From assembly GCA_002914805.1 (NCBI GenBank), contig JXTB01000082.1:702963-766962 (forward strand): a DNA stretch of 64,000 bases, in the 5' to 3' direction. Shown here piece after piece: positions 54,510 through 64,000 of the stretch. Both the position numbers and the translations under genes were made by a program. The DNA comes from Parasponia andersonii (Eukaryota; Streptophyta; Magnoliopsida; Rosales; Cannabaceae). A model generated the notes under the pieces. That model saw only the letters and a program-made list of their open reading frames with translations. It did no database searches and was not told the DNA's origin. The first letter of the stretch is position 1. Each line of letters starts with the position of its first letter.

Positions 54510-57314
54510 ACCTTGATCTATGGCTGTGATTTGACGATGCTTGAGACATATATATTGAAAACTAATCCGCCTCCTCTTCAAAAATCCTATCGTCTACTAT
54601 TTCTCTCGAAACCCGAAGCATTCACGAAGCAATCCTTTTGGCGTCGTCTTGTTCTTCAGCTTGTACAACTTTCAGCCTCTTCTCCGATGAAGCTATCACC
54701 GTAATCCTTCAGACTACATCTCGATCCCTCTATCTTCGAAGAAAGGTTAGTATATATCCTCTCTCTCTTATTGTTCTCTGTCCAGAAAACCCATTTATAG
54801 ATTTTATTTATGGAAATTGAATCCAGTTGTAGAGCCTAAACGTCTTGAATGAAAACCCGTTCCACACTCGGATGGACTGGAATAGGAATTTTTCAGATCC
54901 CCTTCATTGGTTTATAGAATACTTTCTTTTAGATGACTGACAGAGACGAACTCGTGAAAGAGTTTTTTTTTTTTTAAGGGTCTGAAACCCTTTTTTTTTA
55001 TTTTTTAACGAACTGCTCAAACAATTTTTATGAATCCGTAGATCGATTAGAAAAAATTCGATGAGTAGCTTGTTGATGCAATCCTAGGATGAGACTCCAA
55101 AACTGCTCGTATATAGCTAAGGTCCCTGATGCTCACATAGGACTAAATCCATCCATATTTCTTTTCAGATGTCTAGTAGTGAGGATTTTAGGGAAGGGAA
55201 TGCATTCTCAGGAGAATCTTCCAATACCAGCATTAGCTCCATAAACCTCGAAGATTATCTTGAGCCAGAACCTGAAGTTGAGATAACCAAGGTCACGCAA
55301 AGTAGTCCTCACATAGGCAACCTCCCTTAAGACTAATGGCCCCGGCATATCAGAGATGCCCCGGCATTCGTAACGGGTTATCAATATGTAGAGGGAGACT
55401 GGTCATATACCAATATAAGGACGAGCTGCACCACGAACAGGCTCAGCAAGATCGTGTGCAACTACAAGATCGCCATCCCTCTTCGCTTTCCCATGGATTT
55501 TAATCGACCACATACACCACCTCGCGGAATTGCCTCATTCTCTGAAGTGGTTCTCAAATGCGGTGTCCACCTCCTATTTTATCCTTACATAAAATCAATC
55601 ATCGATTATTATGGAGTCGTTCCTTTTCAACTAACTCCAAACACTTATAGATGCATGGTAGGTCTATACATACTATACCATAAACTAGGCTTAGAAACCC
55701 CCACTCCTGAAGAGTTCGCTTGGTTTTACCAAGTGAAATCAAACCTATTAGGTTTCAGCTTCTTTTATGCGAGTAAGTGGTTGAACCAAGCAATAAAAAC
55801 TATCTGCGGGGTTCGTAACAATATGGGAAAATAGAAAAATCCATTTTTCTACTTTGACTATGCGGATAACGGCTTCTTTCAGAAACTTGGTAGGTAGCTT
55901 TCAGTTTATCGCATTTTCTGTATAATCATATTATTCTAATCGCACTCGTATATCATCGCAGATAATAGGGAACGACCTGGACTTTCCAAAGAATAGCTCA
56001 CAAGGATGTACAGAATAAACGACCTTCCGATTGAAGAATTCGATTGGAAGAAGCTTGGGACTTCGAAGAACTTAGTCGCTTGCGGTCTGCTTCCAAGGGG
56101 AGCCGCGTTCCTAGATTCCACTGTCCGTTCGACCAGACCCTCGAGCTGGAAGAAGAAGAAGCCAAGGAAGAAGACAGAAAAGAGTGCCTTGTCTTCCAAA
56201 CCTAGGAAGCGAAAAGTACCTGCCACCCCTACAACCTCGGAACCATCATCTCCAGAAACCGCATCACCACCAGTTTCTCAATAGCAAGAAGGTAATTATT
56301 ATTTTTTCTCTTTTCCTTATCATCATATTATGTCACCTCGCATGCTGACTCACATCTGTACAGAAATGGTTATTCGTAGTGGACTACGAGCACCGCCTTC
56401 CACCCTGGGGTCAATAGCAAAGTCCAAGACGTCAGAGAGCACACCTCCATTGATGTCAAAAGAGAAAGAGAAGGTTGACACATCCAAGAAATGAAAAGTC
56501 GCCTTCGAGGATATCTCGATAAGCTCACCTCCTCCTCAGCCTCAAACTGCGAGCCATCTCGATCCGTCCAAGGAGACTACTACTTCTTCGGAACCGAACC
56601 AGGTTGATAAAGATGAGGAGCTTTTCGCACTCCTTAACCAATTACCGGAGAAGGCTGGTATGAGTGCAGCCTTCATTGATTGCTTCACTTCTGAAGATGG
56701 TTGGGAGAGGATGAAGTGACGATCTACCAAGGTTACCTTCGGTTCTGCGATGAAGATGTTGGCAAATGTAAGTATCTTCTATTTTCTCTCTTCAACGCAT
56801 TTTTCTGGTATTGATGTGTTATATTTTCAGACTGCTACAGCTGCTATCCTGATTCATGACCCAATCCTTGAGTGTTTGGAAAAAGCTAAAAAAGTCGAAG
56901 AAATAACCCAAGCATTCGAGGACTCGGAGAAGGCTCGCGAGGAAGAGAAAAAATCCTTCGAACTGGAGAATTGGTAGCTACGCGAGGATCTGGCCAAGGA
57001 AAAGCTCGAAGGAGAAGCTCGAGGAGAAAATTAAAGAGCATGAAAAGACTATCTCTGAGCATCTGGATCGCATGAAGGAGGCTACAACAGAGGCGGATCA
57101 CAAGGCTATTAAAGTGTTCAAGTCTACTGAAGTCAAGGAGCTCGAAGACAAAGCCAGTGACATTGCCTTATCGACCATTATATATAAAATCTTCTACGAG
57201 CATCTGAACTTTGACTTTTCCACCATTGGCGAAGACGTGGTCGAGCTTGTCCGGAGTTGGAGGGAAGCGGAAGCTACCAAAACTGGAGATGGTGGAGTGA
57301 GCACGTCTGCATAA
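54510..57314 (+). pseudogene. Antisense additional ORF (spliced, Transposase_28-like), degenerate
   Basis: Plus-strand gene inside a minus-strand Tat element. The 5' UTR exon ends at 54745 (ag|gttag), and its intron ends tttcttttcag at 55168, right before the ATG at 55169. Coding exons are about 55169-55889, 55962-56291, 56364-56767 and 56831-57314, with introns gtagg..gcag, gtaat..acag and gtaag..tcag. The splice phases (1, 1, 0) keep the frame. Exon 1 has CNYKIAIPLRFPMDF, then FSEVVLKCGVHLLFYPYIKS and PFQLTPNTYRCMVGLYIL, resembling the plant 'putative gypsy type transposon' domain. Exon 2 turns basic (KKKKPRKK), exon 3 is Ser/Pro-rich, and exon 4 is a charged coiled coil ending VVELVRSWREAEATK. 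In-frame stops lie near 55328, 55334, 55832, 55997, 56282, 56492 and 56717, and there is a frameshift near 57000. Function of the family is unknown. Confidence 0.72.
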
Positions 57315-58066
57315 AAATAATATTCTTTAATTTTTTTAACTTCAGAACAATACGAGCTTGATCCCCTTCTTATTTGTGTTTCTTTGCTTGTATACAGGTG
57401 CAACCCTTTATCAATGAATGAATGCTTTCTTTATTAGACATTTATTCCTGTAAAACAATCAAAACACTAAGTTGTAATATAGAAGATAATTAATTGAACC
57501 AAGTAGTCAATCACTAGGTGACTGATCGATACACTATTGTGATTCAAATCCAACACACTTAAAATGGTTGCATTAAGATAGGTTAGGTCGCTTAAGAAAA
57601 CAACAAGAATGAGTGATGCAAACTCAATACTGTTCTTCAAAAATTTCATGGAAAAATATAAATATAGCAATATATCACATCGAACAATGAATGTTTTGCT
57701 TAGTTACTTTGTTGTTTGAGGAGGGAAATTGCGTAATATGACATGCTAAGGCATGAAGCGAGGAGAAAATCCTAAGATTTTAAGGAATTTTAGATATTTC
57801 GGCGATCTAAAATTCTGACCCCTCTAAATGGACATTTTGCAAGTCCCTTAGGAAGCAAGTAGGAGATAATATTCTGATCCTACTGCCCCCCAAGTCTTAT
57901 GGTGTTTGAAGACTGCCATAAAACTATAAAAGGTGGACCAAATCGAATGATCGATGAGGAGACACCCTTATTAATGATGATGATCAATGAATGACGATCA
58001 ACGAATGACGATCAAGTAGATATCTTTATTAATGAATGACGAATACATGAAGATATATATGAAAAT
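57315..58066. other. Spacer between antisense gene and pol
   Basis: No ORF on either strand worth reporting. aataaaaataatattc just after the antisense stop could serve as its poly-A signal region. gatcaacgaatgacgat repeats near 57990-58015. Confidence 0.5.
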
Positions 58067-59320
58067 TTACTGATAATAGCGACGAAGTTGTTCTGCATTC
58101 TAGGCATGCTCGATCTTTTGTCCGCTAGTGTGAGCTAACTTATATGTCCCAGATCGAATGATGGCATCAATAACATATGGTCCTTTCTAAGAGGGTCCAA
58201 ATACACCAGCACCGTGCTCTATATTATTTGGTAGGACTTGCCGAAGAATAAGGTCACCAACTTCAAACCCTCAGATTCTAAGTTTAGAATTATAATATCG
58301 AGCAGTGCGCTATTGATATGATGCGATTCGAAGCTGAGACTGCTCGTGCCTTTCTTCTAAAAGATCTAGCTCAATCCTCATTAGTGTTTTGTTGCAATCT
58401 TGCTCATAGGTTGATTGTCGTAGAGAGCTCGCACCAATTTCAATCGGAACCACTGCTTCATATCCGTAAGCTAAAAAGAATGGACTTTCTTTGGTAGTTG
58501 TTCGTTGAGTGGTGTGATAAGCCCATAAAACTTTAGGAAGTATGTCTGGCCAAGCTCCTTTATGCTCTTCCAACTTTGTCTTTATATTGTGTTTAAGTAT
58601 TTTATTTGTCGCTTCGACCTGTCCATTAGCTTGTGGATGAACAACAGTGGAGAAATTCTTCTTGATGCCTAAGTTGTTGTAGAAGTTACGGAACTCGTCG
58701 CAGTCAAATTATTTCCCATTATCAGAAATTATGGTATGTGGTATACCATAACGGCAGATTATAAATTTGTAAACAAAATCTATCATCTTTTTTGCGGAAA
58801 TGGTACTCAAGGCTTCAGCTTCTGTCCACTTGGTGAAATAATCGACTGTGACCACCGCATACTTCAATCCACCTCGCACCAATGGAAGCGTTCCGATAAT
58901 ATCAATTCCCCATACTGCAAATGGCCGTGGACTAGTCATTGGAGTGAGAGGAATAGGTGGCATTCTAGGAACAGTTGCAAATCGTTGGCATTTGTTACAC
59001 CTCCTAGAAAATTCCATCGTATCCTTCTTCATGGTCGGCAAAAAATACCCTTGTCTTAGAATCTTATTCGCAAGTGCCTGCCCCCCGGAATGATTTCCAC
59101 ATATATCTTCATGAATTTCCCTCATAATGTAGTCTACTTTTTCTTCATCGACACATAAAAATAACGGAGCACTAAAACTTCTTCGATAAAGCTTTTCGTC
59201 ATAGATAACATAGCGAGCTGCTTTCATTTGAAGTCGCTTTGCATCGTCTTTGTTTGCGGGGAGATCGCCATTTTGTATATAGTTCATTATAGGATCTATC
59301 CACGATAATTTTTTTATCAA
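58067..59320 (-). pseudogene. Tat integrase
   Basis: From MIKKLSWIDPIMNYI (59320) the zinc-binding HHCC region is visible (MREIHEDICGNHSGG ... RRCNKCQRF). The DDE core follows: WGIDIIG, then SDNGK with a stop where the usual Thr-Gln follows, and the Glu in HPQANGQVEATNK near 58610. The C-terminal part (KGPYVIDAIIRSGTYKL) and final QLRRYYQ end at a stop at 58067. At least three stops break it. It would insert the cDNA into the genome if intact. Confidence 0.85.
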
Positions 59321-61447
59321 CCGTCATTGCTATCTGGGGCTCTACTTCGATACTTGGTTTTGTAAGAAACTCGACAGGGACCACCTTTAGTAATTCGGCA
59401 TCTTTTGTTGCGGCGAGTTTAGCTAGAGCATCTACCCGAGTATTCTTAATGCGAGGAAGAAGTTGAATATTATAGGCAATGAATGTCGAGAATAATCTTT
59501 GTACCTCCTGTAAATAAGCCATCATTCTCTTTCCTCTTGCTTTATACTCACTGTTCACTTGACAAACGACCAGCTGGGAATCACTGTATACCTCAATCAT
59601 TTCGATCTTTATTTCTTATGCGAGCTTTAGCCCGGATATCAGTACTTCATATTCTGCCTCATTATTTGATGCTGGAAATTTTAAGCGAAGTGCACAATGA
59701 ATATTGTGCCCTTCAGGACTGATTATTACTAAGCCCGCACCAGCTCCACTCTCGTTTGACGATCCATCGATATAAAGCTTCCACAATCTTGATAAATCTG
59801 TAGCAGGTTTTTCGATTACTTCTGTGGGAAGACCGACATCATATGTGAACTCCGCAATGAAATCTGTGAGAGCTTGCCCTTTAATCGTCGTGTGGGGTTA
59901 AAAATCGATGTCGAACTGACTCAACTCAACTGCTCACTTAAGTAGTAGTCCGAAAGCCTCGGGTTTTTGTAGAACCTGCTTTAACGGAAAGTTTGTGAAA
60001 ACTTTGATGGTGTGCGCATGAAAATAAGGTCGAAGTTTCCTGGATGCGACAATGAGTGCTAATGCCAATTTCTCCATCTCTGGATATCTTGTTTCGACAT
60101 CGAGTAGTCTTTTACTTACGTAGTACACTGGTCGCTGTATCTTTTCATATTCTTGAATTAACGCAGCACTTGTTGCATATTTAGAAACAGCGAGGTATAA
60201 ATATAATGTTTCCCTCGGATTTGGCTTCGACAAGAGTGGAGGAGAACCCAAGTGTATTTTTAATTCTTGGAATGCCTGCTTGCATTCTCCTGTCCACTCG
60301 AACCTCTTCCAAATTTCTAATACTTCAAAGAATGGTTGGTACTTATCCGTCAACCTGGATACAAATCGACTCAATGCGGCCACTCTTCTTGCCAGGCTCT
60401 GCACATCTTTGGGTTTGCGAGGAGATTGCATATCAATCAGCGCTTGTATCTTCTGAGGGTTAGCTTCAATACCTTGCTGATTGACCATGAAACCCAGAAA
60501 TTTTCCAGATCCTACCTCGAATGCACACTTCTGGGGATTCAGCTTCATTTGATACTTTCGGAGAATTTTGAACATCTCATCAAGATATTTGATGTGATCT
60601 TCAGCTTTCTTCGACTTTACCAATATGTCGTCAACATATACCTCCATTGTCTTGCCAATTTGTTTTACAAACATCATGTTGACAAGATGATGGTAGGTTG
60701 CTCCTACGTTGATAAGTCCGAAGGGCATCTTTTTGTAACAGTATAATCCTCGATCAGGATGAACGAGGTTTGCTCCTCATCTAACTTGTACATGGGGATT
60801 TGATTGTATCCAGAAAATGTGTCCATGAAACTTAAGAGTTCATGCCCCGATGTCGCATCTACAAGCTGGTCGATTCTTGGAAGGGGAAAGCTATCCTTCG
60901 GGCATGCTTTGTTAAGATTGGTGAAATCGATGCACATTCTCCACTTCCTGTTGGGTTTCTTTACCAATACCGGGTTAGCAAGCAAGTTCGGGTAAAAAGA
61001 TTCCCTGATAAATCCAATTTCGAGCAACTTTTCTATCTCTTCTTTCAACGCGGCATAGCGTTCTGGATTCATAACTCTTCTTTTCTGCCGTACAAGTTTT
61101 TTTGTTGGATCTATGTTAAGACAATGGCATATGATATTCAGATCGATCCCGACCATGTCCGAATGTTGCCATGCGAAGACATCCAAGTTAGATTTCAAGA
61201 AAGTGACCAATGAAGCTCGCACAAGTTCTTGAAACTTTGCTCCAATCTTTAAAATCTTGGAGGACCTGTCAAATGGCAAATCCTCCAAGTCTTTAATGGG
61301 TCCAGTTTTGACCTCTCCATCGATTTCTCGAGGGTCGAGGTCTTCGCTTGTCGTTCCGATTGATGTTTTGCCTGATATTTCGACCGACATTTCACCTGAC
61401 GCTTCGACTGTCGTTTCGCCTGACGCTTCTCTTTGTAGTTGGACCAT
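59321..61447 (-). pseudogene. Tat reverse transcriptase and RNase H
   Basis: RT starts around DVFAWQHSDMVGID and has RKWRMCIDFTNLNKACPKDS, LLSFMDTFSGYNQI (catalytic Asp) and, after a frame change near 60720, MPFGLINVGATY and the catalytic YVDDILVKS at about 60612-60638. The thumb/connection has FLGFMVNQQGIEANP. RNase H shows LYLYLAVSKYATSAAL, then WKLYIDGSSNESGAGAG (59770 area) and YSDSQLVVCQVNSEY. The frame is shifted once in RT and again near 59290. Order and spacing are those of a complete gypsy Pol. Confidence 0.9.
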
Positions 61448-61482
61448 AATTGTGCGAGGTATCGCATCCTTTGTTGTGAGCT

Positions 61483-62103
61483 TTAAAAGTTGTTATAACA
61501 AGTCCGCGCATCATATTGGTTTCCTCGCACTTCGCCTACTCCTTGTTGAGTCGGGAATTTCATAGCGAGATGATAGATCGATGTTACTGCTCGAAGTTCC
61601 CTCAGTGTCGGTCTTCCCAGTACAGAATTAAATGCAGAGGGGCAATCTACAACCAAAAATTGGGTCATTACTGTTGAAACCCTAGGATAGGTTCCAACGT
61701 TGACCATTAACTCAATCATGCCTATAGGCATTATGCTGTTACCAGTGAATCCGTAGAGTGGAGTGATGGTTGGCTTTAGGTCGCTTTCATTCAATCCCAT
61801 CTTTTTAAAGGCGTCGTAGTACAGGATGTCAATAGTACTTCCGTTATCGACCAATACTGACCATAACTGCGTGCTTCGACAATTGATCTTTATGACCAGC
61901 GCATCATTATATGGATAATGGACCTCTCTCGCATCTTGTTCTGTGAAGGTAATATCCATATCTGGTACTTGCTGAAGCTTTCGTGGTCGCTGTTCAAGGT
62001 GCATGATATTGGTCAACGGCTGCTGCCGAGCTTCTCGTGCATACCTATCCTCCACTCTCTTGGAATCTCCACCAACGTGCGGTCCTCCGAAAATAGTTTG
62101 CAC
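61483..62103 (-). pseudogene. Tat aspartic protease
   Basis: The frame contains DMDITFTEQDAREVHYPYND, then VLVDNGSTIDILYYDAF near 61857, in which DNGS is the Tat-type version of the catalytic D-T/S-G. FLVVDCPSAFNSVLGRPTL is the conserved block near the domain's end. A low-complexity KRQAKRQ-type insertion lies downstream in the linker to RT (about 61330-61440). Confidence 0.85.
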
Positions 62104-62396
62104 CTCGCGCTGAATTTCTGGAGGTCACTGTCGGTTTTCTTCTCGCCTTTCACTATTCTGTTTAGAGTACTACCGTAACCGCTCTTCTTTAATTAATCTT
62201 TTGATCTCATCTTTCAGGGCAAAGCAGTTATTGGTATCGTGTCCAATGTCATTGTGATACCGACAAAACTTGTTGGGGTCGCGCCTCACCGTATCTCTTT
62301 TCATCGGTTCCGGTTGGCGATACTGCTCTTGTTGGTTTGTGACTGCATAGATATAATTATTAACCTCATGGGAGCTCTTGGAATCTCCTGCTTTTT
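62104..62396 (-). pseudogene. Tat gag-pol linker with CCHC-like knuckle
   Basis: Minus reading gives DPNKFCRYHNDIGHDTNNC, a CX2HX4HX4C-like knuckle usual in this lineage, then FALKDEIKRLIKEERLR, a stop and a charged linker to protease. Confidence 0.75.
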
Positions 62397-63832
62397 CTAT
62401 TTGAGCTGCTTCTCAGTCGACTGTTTATTACTCCTTTTGTTCGACTTCTTATCATTATTGTTGTTGTTTGTGGTCGCATCTTTGACGGCATCCTTTCCTC
62501 CTCCCTTTGTCGTCTTATGAAGGTTTTCGCGCGAAGATTCCACCCTTAGATGTCGACCAACTCTTCGATAGAAGTCTTCAAGGGTTCTACATTCTCGCTC
62601 TAGTAACTCTTCCCAGAGTTTAGTTTCTGGTCGTACCCCAGCCATCATTAGAGTTAAAACTCCTCCCTCAGGTAGGTTATTGACCTTTGCCAACTCTGAG
62701 GTAAAACGATTTAGGTAAGATCTTAGAGTTTTCTCCAGGCCTTGCCGAATAGCAAACAGACTTACCAGTGGAACAGTAAAATTCTTTGCGGCCTGGAATT
62801 GCCTCAAGAATATAGTCTGAAGCTGTCGCCGGGACGAGATTTAACTAGACTTGAGTCCTCGGAACCACTTCTTCGCTGCTCCTATAAGAGTTACAGTAAA
62901 GCATCTACAACGTGTGAGATCATCAATACGATGAAGTGAAGTGATCCATATGGTCCTGCAGATCAGTTTTCCCATCAAAAGTGTGTATGGTGGGAAGTTT
63001 AAATCCAGCAGGTAAGGCGGCAGCTCGAACCTCCTCACTGAATGACGATTGACGATACCTATCAACGAGCTCATCGTCCCAACCAGCAAGTGTATCTAAA
63101 GCAATTCTCAGATTATGAACATCGACGTTCAGAGGGAGAACATTCTCTCTTACTGGTGGTAGGAGTGGCCTTTGATCATTGTCATGATATAAGGTGGGTT
63201 GGTTAGGTAGGGTCTGTTGCAACCTTAGAGATTCCAATGAAATAGTGCGACAAGATAGGCTTTGGTTGTTGTGATGCGATGTGGATCACTCTTGACTACG
63301 TCGTTGATCCAGATGTTGTCTCAGGTTTATAGGATTCTGTCGAGAATCCCTACTGATCCTTTCAAAGACACTCCTCAATTGACATTTTTGCTCGTTCTCT
63401 AGATAATTCGGGAAGGTTGTCCACAATCACGATCAGTGCTCGAACTTTCGATACCAGATACTAGAGGCAAGTCTGCGACCTTGCCTTTTCCCTTGGAGAT
63501 GCAATCTCCTCGATGCTCCTGCTAGGCTTTAGGTTAGTCGCGGTTCCCTGTCTCCAGGATTTGAATTCCTCTCTCAGGTTGTTGAGCAGGACGTTCTCTG
63601 GGACGTTCGTACTGTGGTGGAGTTAGCATCTGTCCCTCAGCAAGTCATCATAGAGAGTCATTAATCTGAGTTGTAATTTGCTAAAGGTTCACCAGTGCTT
63701 CCTCCATGTGATCCTGTCTCTGGACAATATTTTCCGGTGCATCACGGCAGGCTGATCCTGTGTAGTTGCGGTACTTTGGGAATGATTTTGGCTAGTTTTG
63801 GTGTTTCTGGTAGTATTTCTAGTGCTTGCCAT
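62397..63832 (-). pseudogene. Tat gag
   Basis: Probable start MASTRNTTRNTKTS at 63832, about 40 bp inside the primer site. It is preferred over the upstream Met at 63913, which lies in the LTR. The N-terminal half is Gln/Arg-rich and broken by stops. The conserved gag core appears as AALPAGFKLPTIHTFDGKTD and, shifted, VTLIGAAKKWFRGL, then FQAAKNFTVPLVSLFAIRQG and LPEGGVLTLMMAGVRPETKL. At least three frame changes lie between 63240 and 62807. It ends in a Lys/Asn-rich tail. Confidence 0.85.
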
Positions 63833-63873
63833 TGTTGAAAGAAGCAGATAGACAAACTTTTCTGCCGGAATAG

Positions 63874-63892
63874 CCCTCCTTCTAGCGCCAAT
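63874..63892 (-). promoter_or_regulatory. Putative primer binding site of the Tat element
   Basis: Minus strand ATTGGCGCTAGAAGGAGGG directly after the LTR end. The TGGCGC start is usual for gypsy primer sites; I do not assign the tRNA. Confidence 0.7.
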
Positions 63893-64000
63893 TGTTGACA
63901 GAGGTTTTGTCAATAATAAATTTGGAAAAATTGTAAAATGTGGCTTGTGTGTGAAAATGATTAATTAATCAAAGAAAACAAAGAGACAAAAATTCTATAG
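63893..64000 (-). repeat. 5' LTR of the Tat element (first 108 bp, cut by window)
   Basis: Matches 53458-53565 with seven differences. The rest lies beyond the window. Confidence 0.88.

Larger units (their letters stand above)
53458..64000 (-). mobile_element. Tat-lineage Ty3/gypsy element with an antisense extra gene (runs off window)
   Basis: tgttgacggagg (53458) recurs at 63893 (tgttgacagagg), marking the LTR edges. The 108 bp visible in both copies differ at seven positions. Minus-strand order from the right is primer site, gag, CCHC, protease, RT, RNase H, integrase. Then, before the 3' LTR, comes a plus-strand spliced gene. Protease DNGST, the CRYHNDIGHDTNNC knuckle and the antisense 3' gene point to the Tat lineage. 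Gag and pol carry stops and frameshifts. The target duplication cannot be checked because the right end is outside. Confidence 0.88.

Noticed and set aside
54513..54820. Two overlapping plus-strand ORFs upstream of the antisense gene
   Set aside because: They fall in its probable 5' UTR exon and first intron, and neither continues into the coding exons.
58736..62520. Many plus-strand ORFs in the Tat pol/gag region
   Set aside because: They are shadows of minus-strand gag-pol, which has clear domain motifs.

Overview
This is plant nuclear DNA, most likely from a dicot, and it is almost entirely a stack of nested, decayed LTR retrotransposons. The plant call rests on the element types: Ty1/copia with TGGTATCAGAGC primer sites, Athila-like and Tat-like Ty3/gypsy, a TRIM, MITEs and a SINE-like unit. 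It also rests on the high AT content and the near absence of intact reading frames. I found no intact host gene, no rRNA or tRNA gene and no CRISPR array. Most coding calls are pseudogenes recognised by motif in conceptual translation; no database search was possible.

Layout. (1) 1-13620: an old copia element (215-12233, 5-bp repeat agtaa/agtag) sits in a degenerate TTAGTTT-rich repeat array (1-214 and 12234-13620). Its 5' LTR is fused to integrase and its RT is deleted. It is itself split by a second copia with 1.7-kb LTRs (2894-10250, cttat/cctat). (2) 13998-15585: a solo gypsy LTR. (3) 15586-22405: mostly anonymous AT-rich DNA with small MITE-like fold-backs, a 48-bp tandem duplication, a SINE-like pol III box pair and a poly-C/N artefact. 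(4) 22406-49816: a copia element with 161/98-bp LTRs and a perfect ttgag target duplication, expanded to 27.4 kb by later insertions. These are a Tekay/Del-like gypsy LTR split by an RT-less Athila-like element (24959-32370, acatg), a truncated Athila-like element (36657-39097), a 2.25-kb solo LTR (39783-42031, ctagc), a 1.66-kb solo LTR (42515-44173, tcaac) and a pol-less Athila-like element (44292-49229). (5) 49822-51170: a possible host gene remnant on the minus strand, hit by a MITE and by a TRIM (50654-51024, cctca). (6) 52640-53435: another Tekay-like LTR. (7) 53458-64000: a Tat-lineage gypsy element on the minus strand, running off the right edge.

The most interesting system is in the last element. 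Between the end of pol and the 3' LTR it carries an extra gene in the opposite orientation (plus strand, about 54510-57314). That gene has a 5'-UTR intron ending at the start codon and four coding exons whose intron phases agree, and its N-terminal half resembles the plant 'putative gypsy type transposon' (Transposase_28) family. It is now broken by nonsense and frameshift changes. A second theme is repeated loss of reverse transcriptase: four of the six elements with any internal coding sequence lack it. A third is that the Athila-like LTRs all begin TGAT plus a small hairpin whose stem differs from copy to copy, and all carry clusters of GC-rich GGYRCC/GGCGCY words.
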